The notes under the pieces: model-generated
What the model saw: the letters and a program-made list of their open reading frames with translations, nothing else
Database searches by the model: none
Told to the model about the DNA's origin: nothing
Translations under genes and position numbers: made by a program
Assembly: GCF_907164905.1 (NCBI RefSeq)
Contig: NZ_CAJRAF010000004.1
Span: 434,001-498,000, forward strand
DNA: 64,000 nt
Source of the DNA: Dyadobacter sp. CECT 9275
Lineage (GTDB): Bacteria; Bacteroidota; Bacteroidia; Cytophagales; Spirosomataceae
Reading direction: 5' to 3'
Shown: in pieces, positions 28,800 through 37,348 of the stretch
Layout: every line of letters begins with the position of its first letter
How positions within the stretch are numbered: the first letter of the stretch is position 1

Positions 28800-29960
28800 T
28801 TATCCTAGCACCAGCTTTTTTGCATTTTTCTGAGCAATCAGTGCCAGTTCGGTGGCCAGGAAACAGTGCTCCTGCGACATAGCGGTTTCTGTGCGGTTCA
28901 GCACATCATCCACGAGGTTACTGCCATAAGTAAGCTGCGTTCCTGTACTGTCAATGTATTTGGTTTCTTTCTGGTTAACAAGGAATAAGTGGCTTCCTCC
29001 GTCCCGTCCGCCAATATCAACGTTTTTTCTGATCTCGATAAACCCTTCGGTACCTATCACAGTGAGCCGGCCGTCACCCCAGGAATTCAGGCCATCCGGC
29101 GTAAACCAGTCTACACGGATGTACCCCGCACCGCCGTCTCCCTTCAACATTACATCTCCAAAATCTTCAAATCCAGGATGTTGTGGATGATTAACGTTCC
29201 CGGTCTGAGACGCTATGATTTCAGCTTTGGTTGAATTTGTAAAAAACAGAAACTGGTCAAACTGATGGGAGGCGATGTCACAGATAATCCCGCCAAAACG
29301 TTTCTTGTCATAGAACCACTCCGGCCTTGTTTTCGGATTTTCCCTGTGCGGCCCCAAGCCGATCGTCTGAACAATTTTACCGATCGCTCCCGCTTTGATC
29401 AGCTCACCTGCCTTGATGGTTGCCCGGTTTTCAAGCCTTTCACCGTACATAATGGAATAGATCCTTTTGGTTTCCTTTTGTACTTTTCTCACCTGGGCCA
29501 GTTGCTCCAGTGAAGTGATGCCCGGCTTATCCGCCATAAAATCTTTCCCGCTTTTCATGACCCTGATCCCCAACGGAGCTCTTTCGTCAGGTATGGCTGC
29601 GCTGAGAACCAGTTGTATGGATTTATCCTCAATAATTTCATTTTCATTTTTCGCCTGCTTCGCCTGAGGATACCTTTTGGCAAATGCTGACGCCAGGTCT
29701 GCTTCCCTGGCATAAAAAGATACCAGTTCGCCTCCACCGCGCACAACCGCCTCCACCTGGCCATAAATATGTCCGTGGTTCATCCCGATCACGGCAAATT
29801 TAATACGCGAAGCGGCCGGGCGCCCCTTCGAAGACGTAATAATGGCTGGCGACTGCACGATGGCAGGTTTCACCGGAATTTCCGGCAACATCATCAGCCC
29901 GGCAGCGGTACTTAATGAAGACTTGATAAAATTACGGCGGTTATCTTCTGTTTCTTTCAT
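28800..29960 (-). CDS. Tat-exported Gfo/Idh/MocA family oxidoreductase
   Basis: The 386-residue protein has a Tat-type signal (NRRNFIKSSLSTAAGLMML). The Rossmann domain starts at KFAVIGMNHGHIYGQVEAVV, where the usual GxGxxG is altered to GMNHGH. The family Lys is seen in FMADKPGITSLEQL, and a C-terminal domain with HQFDQFLFFTN follows. It belongs to a different subgroup from the enzyme at 9865-11244. A periplasmic oxidation or reduction of a sugar or inositol is likely. It is monocistronic and convergent with topB. Confidence 0.85.
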   Translation of the reverse strand: MKETEDNRRNFIKSSLSTAAGLMMLPEIPVKPAIVQSPAIITSSKGRPAASRIKFAVIGMNHGHIYGQVEAVVRGGGELVSFYAREADLASAFAKRYPQAKQAKNENEIIEDKSIQLVLSAAIPDERAPLGIRVMKSGKDFMADKPGITSLEQLAQVRKVQKETKRIYSIMYGERLENRATIKAGELIKAGAIGKIVQTIGLGPHRENPKTRPEWFYDKKRFGGIICDIASHQFDQFLFFTNSTKAEIIASQTGNVNHPQHPGFEDFGDVMLKGDGGAGYIRVDWFTPDGLNSWGDGRLTVIGTEGFIEIRKNVDIGGRDGGSHLFLVNQKETKYIDSTGTQLTYGSNLVDDVLNRTETAMSQEHCFLATELALIAQKNAKKLVLG

Positions 29961-30125
29961 TGTCGGCGTTTGGATAATAAGTGTTCTATGGAAAGCAGTT
30001 TACAGGTTCATCATAATCATGTGAAGCATTTAATAATTTTTAACATTGCTCACCAATAAAGACAAAGGAACCGGGTATTGTCCCTGACAAACGGAAAATG
30101 ATATTTATTCCAAAGAAAATCCGGT

Positions 30126-30941
30126 TCATTTATTACCGACTGCAATTCCGAAAGTAATGCGGGAATCGTTCCTTTTCCGTGTGGTTTCCACCACACTTTC
30201 ATACGAATTCTCAAAGCTGGTTCGGATCGTCACCCATTTATTAATCGGAAGTTCGACAGAAATAATAGTATTCCACCTCACATTGGACAGGTCGTTGAGT
30301 GCTGGCTGGATAAAAGTGATATGGTTAAGCCTTACCTTATCCAGCGCAAATGAATGTTTGCCTTTAATCCTGAACGAATTCCGGATGGTTGTAACTGTCG
30401 GCAGTTCCCTGAAATTAGTGGATTCATAGAGGATAGCATCCGTAAAGCTCAGATTATTATTTTTACTTCGCAACATCCTGAAACCTAACCCCGCACCGGC
30501 CATCTGCCGTAGGTCTATCCGCCTTAAATTACTGGTTTCCAATACGCCGAGCCCGAATACATAGGTTCTTTTTTTCTTGAAAATATCAATAAACAGATCT
30601 ACATAAGAGTCTCGTTCGGCCAGTACGCCGTTTTGTTTACCGTAAGTAAAACGCGGGTTGGTTGCTATACTGATCAGCGGTCCGGTGGCCAGAATTTCGG
30701 CCCGGAGCACCATCAAGCTCCTGTTCACATTCCCCCGGGTAAAATTTCCGTCTCCAATGAAACGATAACGGAGGGTATCCACCAACACAAAAACGGGTTT
30801 ATCCAGGCTGTCTGCTGCCAGATTAAATGAATCCCGCGCCGAAACCGGTAGTGAGTCAGCAGCTGTATCTTGCGCTTTAACAGATGAAAGCCCTGAAAAC
30901 AGCGCTGATAACAGGAAAATAATTGACTTTAATGTTTTCAT
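30126..30941 (-). CDS. DUF481 family outer-membrane beta-barrel protein
   Basis: The 271-residue protein has a signal peptide (SIIFLLSALFSGLSSVKAQ). A DUF481-type small barrel follows, with alternating aromatic/polar strands (YRFIGDGNFTRGNVNRSLMV, RTYVFGLGVLETSNLRRID, WNTIISVELPINKWVTIRTS). The end (SRITFGIAVGNK) resembles an outer-membrane C-terminal strand. The family has a salt-induced member but no known mechanism. The gene is divergent from the helicase. Confidence 0.8.
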   Translation of the reverse strand: MKTLKSIIFLLSALFSGLSSVKAQDTAADSLPVSARDSFNLAADSLDKPVFVLVDTLRYRFIGDGNFTRGNVNRSLMVLRAEILATGPLISIATNPRFTYGKQNGVLAERDSYVDLFIDIFKKKRTYVFGLGVLETSNLRRIDLRQMAGAGLGFRMLRSKNNNLSFTDAILYESTNFRELPTVTTIRNSFRIKGKHSFALDKVRLNHITFIQPALNDLSNVRWNTIISVELPINKWVTIRTSFENSYESVVETTRKRNDSRITFGIAVGNK

Positions 30942-31168
30942 TCATGTTACGCTCCCCCTTTGAACTTAATGGTATGTCATTAAAAAGGCGGATAAAATTT
31001 TGGGATGACCTGAAAAATAAACTGGTATTGAATCGGTAAAAATAGGCGCATACATTTAACCAGACAAAGAATTTCCCATATTCCGGCATATATGCATTTT
31101 AGTGCTTTACTTTGTTTTTGAGCTTTTAAAGCAGAACTGGTATAAAATCATACCCCTACCTATTGGCC

Positions 31169-34100
31169 ATGCACGAATTTATCATTCCAGACCTGAGCGT
31201 TTCCAGCCTCACCAATGCCGCCATTCTACGGTATTGTTCTGACGTTCCCGAAACCGGGAAACGTGGTTTTTTTGATCTTCAGCCGCAAGAAATCCGCCTG
31301 AACGAAGCTACCTTTCTGGTACCTCAGGGCACTTCTGATTGGTATGAAGTCATTGTGAAGCAACCGGAAAACCACCTGCAGCTCTTCTGCACCTGTCGGG
31401 CAGTCGCGGGCAAGTTGTGCCTGCACCAGACCCAGGTACTCTATAACATGATGGATAGAAAGGAGATCCGGCTGTTCTTTGATACAAGCTTGCGCCATGC
31501 CCGAATGCGGGAATTTGCTCAGGATTACGGGCTTGAGAACGAGCCGAATCCTGACACCTACTTTGAGGTGCAGTATGCCAACCGCTCCGCCCGGATAGTA
31601 CCCATCATGCGGGAGCTGATTGCCGTGAATACCGAAACTGTCAGGCATTTTGAGCATCAGCTTTTACCCGGGAAAACACCTGATCGAATGAATGTGGCCA
31701 CATCGCAGGACGAGGTACCGATTGCCGTACTGGGCCGGAATAAGTACTATGATCATTTTTTTCTGGAACTATACTCCGCAGCCCGTACCAAAGACGGTAA
31801 GATCAAAAATCCGGTGGAGATAACAGATGTAATTGATCAGCTTCAGAGACATCAGGATCCCGCGCTCATCCGGTTTTACTCATCTTTCCTGCGGTTCAGG
31901 AACCAGTTCCGGGAAAAACTGCCAAAACAGGATATCGATACACTTAAAACGATACTGGCAAACCCGCAACAGCTCGATTTCTACGCCCACGACCCTTCTG
32001 TTTCAGAGAATATCAACGCATCATCTCTTTCAAGGATTGAAATACTCCACTCCCCGCTCAATCTTCAGCTGACGGTAAGTTTAAAAAACAATTTTTACGA
32101 GGTAAGCGGATATCTGGAAATAGCGGAGAAAAAATATAACCTGGAAACACTGGTCACCCGCTTTGACTACTTTGTACAAACCGGCAAAACACTGCATCTG
32201 ATCGGCAATCCCGATTTCTTAAGGATAATTGATTTTTTCAGGAAACAAAGTCAGAAAATCATTATTCATGAATCCAGGTTTGAGGCGTTCCGACAAAATA
32301 TTTTATCCCGCCTGGAAGACAGGATCAGCATTATTTATTCCTTCCTGAAACCTGCCACTAAAAAACAGCTCAGGGATAACGGGTTTGATGAAAAAGTGGA
32401 AAAGATCATCTATTTGTCCGAATTTGGGAATTATGTTTTGCTCACGCCCGTCATGAAATATGGGAAGGCCGAGGTTCCGGTTTTTACAAAAAAACAGATT
32501 TACTCCGTCGATTCCCATGGTAATCCTTTTACAGTCCAACGAAACCCTGATGAGGAGTTGCGGTTTATATCCGCCCTCATCCGCCTGCATCCCGATTTTG
32601 CCGGTCAGGAACCGGAAGATGCAGTATTTTTACATAAACACACGTTTCTGGACGAAAACTGGTTCCTGGAAGCCTTTGAAGAATGGAAAAACCAGGACAT
32701 CAATGTACTTGGTTTTAACAAGATTACCGGCAACAGGCTAAATGCTTACAAACCGAAAGTAACGGTTCAGGTAACAAGTGGTATCAACTGGTTTGACTCA
32801 ACGCTTGATGTCCGTTTCGGGAGGCAAAAAGTATCCTTGAAAAATCTTCAGAAAGCTGTAAAAAACAGAACAAAATTTGTCGCACTGGGGGATGGAACCC
32901 AGGGGATACTTCCCGGTGAATGGTTACAGAAAATGGAGAAATACTTTGCCGCAGGTGAGCTGAACGGCGAAAGTATCCAGATCCCAAAAATCAATTTTAA
33001 CAGCATCCTGGATCTGTACGATGAAGAAATAATAGCCGATGAAGTACGGAATGAAATTAAGGTTATCCGGTCCGGATTTGAGGAATTTGAAAAAATCGAC
33101 AACGTTAAAGTACCGAAGGAATTAAAGACCAAACTGCGTAACTATCAGAAACAAGGACTTAACTGGCTGAACTTCCTGGATACATACGGCTTTGGAGGTT
33201 GCCTGGCTGACGACATGGGCCTGGGCAAAACGGTTCAGATCATTGCCTTTATTCTGTCCCAGCGCAGGAGAGTGAAAGTGAATACCAATCTGATCGTTGT
33301 CCCTACTTCCCTGATATTCAACTGGCAGACCGAAGTAGCACGGTTTGCTCCTGACCTGAAAATAATAACCATTCATGGTAATTCCCGCGTTAAAAATACG
33401 GATGATTTCGGTTCTTATGAGATCGTATTAACTACCTACGGCACCATGCTTTCGGATATTCATTTGCTGAAAAACTATGTGTTCAATTATATCTTTCTGG
33501 ACGAGTCGCAGGCGATAAAAAACCCTGAATCCCTGCGCTACAAGGCTGCCCGTCTGTTGCAGTCACGAAATAAAATAGTGATGACAGGTACCCCTTTCGA
33601 AAATAATACACTGGATCTTTACGGCCAGCTTTCCTTTGCCTGCCCGGGCTTGCTGGGATCGCTCACGCAGTTTCGGAACCATTATCTGACGCCTATTGAT
33701 AAGTTCAAGGATGAAGAGGCCGCGGCCGATCTCAGAAAAAGAATTAATCCATTCATTCTGAGAAGGACCAAAAAACAGGTTGCCCGGGAACTGCCCGACA
33801 AAACAGAAATGGTACTTTACTGTGAAATGGGAGATGAACAGCGCAAGGTTTACAATGCCTACGAAAAGGAATTTTACAATTACATCCATACCAAACTGGA
33901 AGGTGATATCACCCGAAACAGGCTTCATGTACTGCAGGGGCTGACAAAACTGAGGCAGATATGCAATTCACCTGCGTTACTGAACGACGAGGAATATTAT
34001 GGCGACGGCTCTTCCAAAATTGAAGTACTCCTTGAACAGATCGAGGGAAAAGCCGGGCAGCACAAGATTCTCGTTTTCTCACAGTTTGTTACCATGCTGG

Positions 34101-34516
34101 ACCTGATACGCACCGAACTCAGGGCAAAAAATATAGGCCACGAATACCTCACCGGACAAACGCGGGATAGAGAAAGTGCGGTTAACAATTTTCAGCAAAA
34201 TCCGGAAGTACGTGTTTTCCTGATCAGCCTGAAAGCGGGCGGAACAGGCCTTAACCTTACAGAAGCCGACTACGTCTACATTGTGGACCCATGGTGGAAC
34301 CCCGCCGTTGAGAACCAGGCCATTGACCGGAGCCACCGGATGGGACAGCAGAAAAACGTAATTGCCGTCCGACTGATCTGTCCGGATACCATTGAGGAAA
34401 AAATCATGCTTTTGCAGGAAACCAAAAAGGAACTCGCGGATGACCTCATCAAAACGGACCAGAATATTCTAAAGACGCTGACAAAAAGTGATTTGCTGGG
34501 GTTGGTTGTTAATTAG
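31169..34516 (+). CDS. SWIM zinc-finger SNF2-family helicase/ATPase
   Basis: The ATG at 31169 is preferred over a TTG two codons upstream. The 1115-residue protein has an N-terminal SWIM-type zinc finger (C74-x-C76, C84-x-H86), a long middle region of about 500 residues, and a C-terminal SNF2 motor. Motor motifs are DDMGLGKTVQ (Walker A, about 680), FLDESQAIKN (DExx box, here DESQ), TGTPFENNTLDLYGQ, and motifs V-VI in SLKAGGTGLNLTEAD and QAIDRSHRMGQQK. Such proteins are DNA translocases that remodel nucleoprotein. No restriction or defence partner lies next to it, so I read it as a housekeeping-like bacterial SNF2. The last 8 bp overlap the convergent lipoprotein gene. Confidence 0.9.
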   Translation: MHEFIIPDLSVSSLTNAAILRYCSDVPETGKRGFFDLQPQEIRLNEATFLVPQGTSDWYEVIVKQPENHLQLFCTCRAVAGKLCLHQTQVLYNMMDRKEIRLFFDTSLRHARMREFAQDYGLENEPNPDTYFEVQYANRSARIVPIMRELIAVNTETVRHFEHQLLPGKTPDRMNVATSQDEVPIAVLGRNKYYDHFFLELYSAARTKDGKIKNPVEITDVIDQLQRHQDPALIRFYSSFLRFRNQFREKLPKQDIDTLKTILANPQQLDFYAHDPSVSENINASSLSRIEILHSPLNLQLTVSLKNNFYEVSGYLEIAEKKYNLETLVTRFDYFVQTGKTLHLIGNPDFLRIIDFFRKQSQKIIIHESRFEAFRQNILSRLEDRISIIYSFLKPATKKQLRDNGFDEKVEKIIYLSEFGNYVLLTPVMKYGKAEVPVFTKKQIYSVDSHGNPFTVQRNPDEELRFISALIRLHPDFAGQEPEDAVFLHKHTFLDENWFLEAFEEWKNQDINVLGFNKITGNRLNAYKPKVTVQVTSGINWFDSTLDVRFGRQKVSLKNLQKAVKNRTKFVALGDGTQGILPGEWLQKMEKYFAAGELNGESIQIPKINFNSILDLYDEEIIADEVRNEIKVIRSGFEEFEKIDNVKVPKELKTKLRNYQKQGLNWLNFLDTYGFGGCLADDMGLGKTVQIIAFILSQRRRVKVNTNLIVVPTSLIFNWQTEVARFAPDLKIITIHGNSRVKNTDDFGSYEIVLTTYGTMLSDIHLLKNYVFNYIFLDESQAIKNPESLRYKAARLLQSRNKIVMTGTPFENNTLDLYGQLSFACPGLLGSLTQFRNHYLTPIDKFKDEEAAADLRKRINPFILRRTKKQVARELPDKTEMVLYCEMGDEQRKVYNAYEKEFYNYIHTKLEGDITRNRLHVLQGLTKLRQICNSPALLNDEEYYGDGSSKIEVLLEQIEGKAGQHKILVFSQFVTMLDLIRTELRAKNIGHEYLTGQTRDRESAVNNFQQNPEVRVFLISLKAGGTGLNLTEADYVYIVDPWWNPAVENQAIDRSHRMGQQKNVIAVRLICPDTIEEKIMLLQETKKELADDLIKTDQNILKTLTKSDLLGLVVN

Positions 34517-34919
34517 GATTGTTCTGGTCATACGTTACCCTTAAAATCTCGATCAGCATTTTATGCTTGGGGTTGTAAGGATACATCATTCCTCCAACCG
34601 GAACACGCATTGCAGGAGAAAACGGCTTTTGATGCTGGGTGACTTTCACTGCATTGCCGCCCAATTCCCTGGCCATTGCTTTTGCCTTAAACAGAAGCGA
34701 CTCGTAATCTCTTGCGTTCTCCCATTCTCCGTTTTTGATGATCAGAGATGCCAATAATTCACTGTCCTCCGGTTCCTCATCGTGCCTCCGGATTAATTCC
34801 ACCGGTGCCAGGTGATCCAGCGGGGGATATCTCTTCACGATTTCGACTTTTGTTTTGGGGGAACACGCATTCAAAACAGGGAGGATCAGGAAGCAGAGAA
34901 AATAACAGAATCGTTTCAT
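34509..34919 (-). CDS. Small lipoprotein of unknown function
   Basis: Starting at 34919 the product has a lipoprotein signal (MKRFCYFLCFLILPVLNAC, lipobox Cys at 19) and a mature part of about 117 residues. It contains LASLIIKNGEWENARDYESL and a central segment that resembles small heavy-metal-binding/YdgH-like folds (AKAMARELGGNAVKVTQHQ). I assign no function. The 3' end overlaps the helicase gene by 8 bp on the opposite strand. Confidence 0.6.
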   Translation of the reverse strand: MKRFCYFLCFLILPVLNACSPKTKVEIVKRYPPLDHLAPVELIRRHDEEPEDSELLASLIIKNGEWENARDYESLLFKAKAMARELGGNAVKVTQHQKPFSPAMRVPVGGMMYPYNPKHKMLIEILRVTYDQNNPN

Positions 34920-35064
34920 AGTTTTCGTGTTAGTGCAGGGCAATTGTTGTAAATCCTGCAAATATCACCGTTTCAGTAATATTTGTAACTTCATACAAAA
35001 AAATTGTCCTGAATCACCCTCTTTTATGGCAACTTCGCACATCTCCTTGCTGATAGATTCGGTA

Positions 35065-35072
35065 TAACTTTG
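35065..35072 (+). promoter_or_regulatory. TAnnTTTG -7 box for DUF1801 gene
   Basis: TAACTTTG is an exact -7 consensus match 17 bp before the ATG at 35090, implying a short leader. A -33 TTG at the usual spacing is not clear. Confidence 0.4.
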
Positions 35073-35089
35073 CAGAAAAACAGGCTAAT

Positions 35090-35503
35090 ATGACAGAACC
35101 TCAGCAACAAAAAGACAAGATCAAGGTAAATGAGCATATCCAAAAGTTGGACCCTGCTCTGGCCATTATAGTTGAAAGCATCAGACAAATCATACTAAGT
35201 ACCGATCCAGAAATCGGGGAGCGGATCAAGTGGAACAATACGAGTTTTTATTACACCGGCGAAATGCCACCCTTCAACCCCAAGGAGTACAAAAGGGAAA
35301 TAGCGGTATTTAACCTTCACAAAGGCCGCATTTTGTTGGTATTCCCAAGCGGAGCAAAAATAAAGGATACCTCAGGTCTACTGGAAGGGGAATATACCGA
35401 CGGCCGCAGGCTGGCTTATTTTACCGATTTGGAAGATGCCAGATCCAAAGAAAAGTTATTACAAAATGTGATCAGGGAATGGCTGAGGACAGTGGAAAAA
35501 TAA
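35090..35503 (+). CDS. DUF1801 domain protein
   Basis: This 137-residue cytosolic protein has the DUF1801/YdhG fold throughout (about 20-130): LDPALAIIVESIRQIIL, then IKWNNTSFYYTGEMPPFNP and a conserved aromatic/basic core FNLHKGRILLVFPSGAKI. Members resemble frataxin-like or iron-binding small folds; no reaction is established. It is a single gene, convergent with the chitinase, with 11 bp between stops. Confidence 0.8.
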   Translation: MTEPQQQKDKIKVNEHIQKLDPALAIIVESIRQIILSTDPEIGERIKWNNTSFYYTGEMPPFNPKEYKREIAVFNLHKGRILLVFPSGAKIKDTSGLLEGEYTDGRRLAYFTDLEDARSKEKLLQNVIREWLRTVEK

Positions 35504-35514
35504 GGTAGACCTGG

Positions 35515-36645
35515 TCACAAACTTTTATCAATCTGCCCCAATAAATATCCTTTCGGGTCATTGAAATACTCCCAGAAGAAAATCCCGGCCAGTTTATGTT
35601 TTTTCACATATTTACACTTCGCCTTGATTGACTTTTCATCGTCGTAGCTGATCAGCGTATGGGTGGCTGCATTGAAGAGATAAGGCGCTTTCGCCTTTTT
35701 ATCAAAGTATCTCACATTTCCGTTCTGGTTAATGACCGTATCTTTCAGTTTTGTGTAACCCCCACCTTGTACGGTTTTCACCCTTTTTTGCCCCAGACCA
35801 TTGTTTACCGCACTTTCAGCCTGCCATCCTTTGCCGTAAAAGGCCGCACCTAGTCCTATTTTATGAGGAGGTACTCCGGCCGCGATGAAATTACGTACCG
35901 AACGATCAGCCGATGATACATCTTCAAAATCACCGTATGCGTATAAATTGGTATGATGGCCAACGGTTCCATTTTTGCCGCCGTAATCGTAGGTCATGAT
36001 ATTGATAAAATCAAGATATTTTTCCAGCACGCCCATTTCGGTATGGTCAATAAACGACTGGGAGCCACCCACGGCGGTTGCGAGTTCATATTTTTTACCG
36101 GTTTCTGCAGCCAGTTTATCCAGTTCTTCGCGGCATGATTTAAACATCAGCGTAAAATTCTGTTTGTCTTCGGGCCGGTAAACGTTACCTTCTTCACCCG
36201 GCATACCCGGATATTCCCAGTCGATATCCACACCATCCAGATTATACTGGCGCACAATCTCAACAGCGGAGCGGGCAAAAGCCTGTCGGGAAGTTTCGGT
36301 AAGTACGGCATCAGAGAAATTTTCGCTCCACGCCCAACCACCAATAGAAATGATAATTTTAAGATCCGGGTTTTTGAGTTTTAGCAGGTTCAGTTTTCTG
36401 AAATTGGTAGAATCCGTCGCCAGGTTAGTGAGTACTGCCAGGCTATCCTTGACATTCACAAAGGCATACATTATGTGCGTGAGCTTTTGGACGTCTATTT
36501 GTTCAGCCGCAACCAGCCCACGGAATCCTCCAACGTAACCGATCACCTTATACTTTCCAGGAGTTGCAGACTGTCCAATACTGCCGGCAGGCATCAGTGA
36601 AACAATCAACATTAAAATGATCAGGGATTTCAGGCGAAGTAACAT
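35515..36645 (-). CDS. Secreted GH18 chitinase-like glycosidase
   Basis: The 376-residue protein has a signal peptide (SLIILMLIVSLMPAGSIGQ). A GH18 barrel follows with the catalytic DxxDxDxE motif in full (DGVDIDWEYPG, acid/base Glu near 147). Other GH18 signatures are KIIISIGGWAWS, FINIMTYDYGG and the substrate Trp near the end (AGIFFWEYFND). It should hydrolyse beta-1,4-GlcNAc polymers outside the cell. It lacks a carbohydrate-binding module or type IX sorting domain. The gene is monocistronic. Confidence 0.9.
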   Translation of the reverse strand: MLLRLKSLIILMLIVSLMPAGSIGQSATPGKYKVIGYVGGFRGLVAAEQIDVQKLTHIMYAFVNVKDSLAVLTNLATDSTNFRKLNLLKLKNPDLKIIISIGGWAWSENFSDAVLTETSRQAFARSAVEIVRQYNLDGVDIDWEYPGMPGEEGNVYRPEDKQNFTLMFKSCREELDKLAAETGKKYELATAVGGSQSFIDHTEMGVLEKYLDFINIMTYDYGGKNGTVGHHTNLYAYGDFEDVSSADRSVRNFIAAGVPPHKIGLGAAFYGKGWQAESAVNNGLGQKRVKTVQGGGYTKLKDTVINQNGNVRYFDKKAKAPYLFNAATHTLISYDDEKSIKAKCKYVKKHKLAGIFFWEYFNDPKGYLLGQIDKSL

Positions 36646-36747
36646 AACGCAAAATGATAGGGGAGTGAAGAATGATTTAGAAACAGATCAACTGACAATA
36701 CCAAAAGAGAAAAACAGGATAAAAATACCCACCAGCGGTTGTAGTAC

Positions 36748-37308
36748 CTATTTCCGGTATTCGTCGGTAAAGTGTTCCTTTCTTTGGGGCTGAGCAAATT
36801 TATCGGCGTTATAACCTGAAGAGGCCCCACGCGGAATTGAAAGTGACTGCCACTTTTCGTTCTGTACCATCTTTCCGATAAACACGATCTGCCCCACATG
36901 ATAGGGATAGTGCGCAAGCTGCCTGTTAATCGCTTCCATTACGGTATGCCCCTGGTTCCGGATGTAAATAACCTGCGCCAGATGTGGTGTATCCAGCGAG
37001 TTAAGCGCGCTGAAAAGGCATTGCCAGCCTTGCTCCCATCTGGCCAGCATATCTTGCCGGGTCCTGATATCGTTATCAAATTCAGCGTCCCGGTTTCTCC
37101 ATTCCTTTTCTCCGTCACTGGTCAGAAAGTCGGTCCAGCGCGACAGCATATTTCCCGACAAATGTTTAACGATCATGGCGACACTGTTACTTTCTTCGTT
37201 AAACTGCCAAAAAAGCTTTTCGTCCGGCAATTGGGTGATCGTTTTATCAGCCAGCAACTTGTAATATTCAAACTGCTTTTTTACGCTTTGTAAGTAATCA
37301 TTCTCCAT
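36748..37308 (-). CDS. DUF1572 / DinB-superfamily protein
   Basis: With the start at 37308 the protein has 186 residues; an in-frame extension of 24 codons is not family-like. The four-helix DinB-like fold shows the metal-binding His positions typical of DUF1572 (VAMIVKHLSGNMLSRWTDFL and HYPYHVGQIVFIGKM). Related proteins are metal-dependent, some being thiol transferases; the function here is unknown. It follows the hybrid kinase gene by 40 bp on the same strand and may be cotranscribed. Confidence 0.8.
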   Translation of the reverse strand: MENDYLQSVKKQFEYYKLLADKTITQLPDEKLFWQFNEESNSVAMIVKHLSGNMLSRWTDFLTSDGEKEWRNRDAEFDNDIRTRQDMLARWEQGWQCLFSALNSLDTPHLAQVIYIRNQGHTVMEAINRQLAHYPYHVGQIVFIGKMVQNEKWQSLSIPRGASSGYNADKFAQPQRKEHFTDEYRK

Positions 37309-37348
37309 GGTGAAATATATATTAGAGTCCCATTCTTTTTCAAAACTC

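Noticed and set aside
31169..34516. Part of a DISARM- or BREX-like defence island
   Set aside because: No methyltransferase, PglZ, nuclease or other defence gene flanks the SNF2 protein; the neighbours are a DUF481 protein, a lipoprotein and DUF1801.
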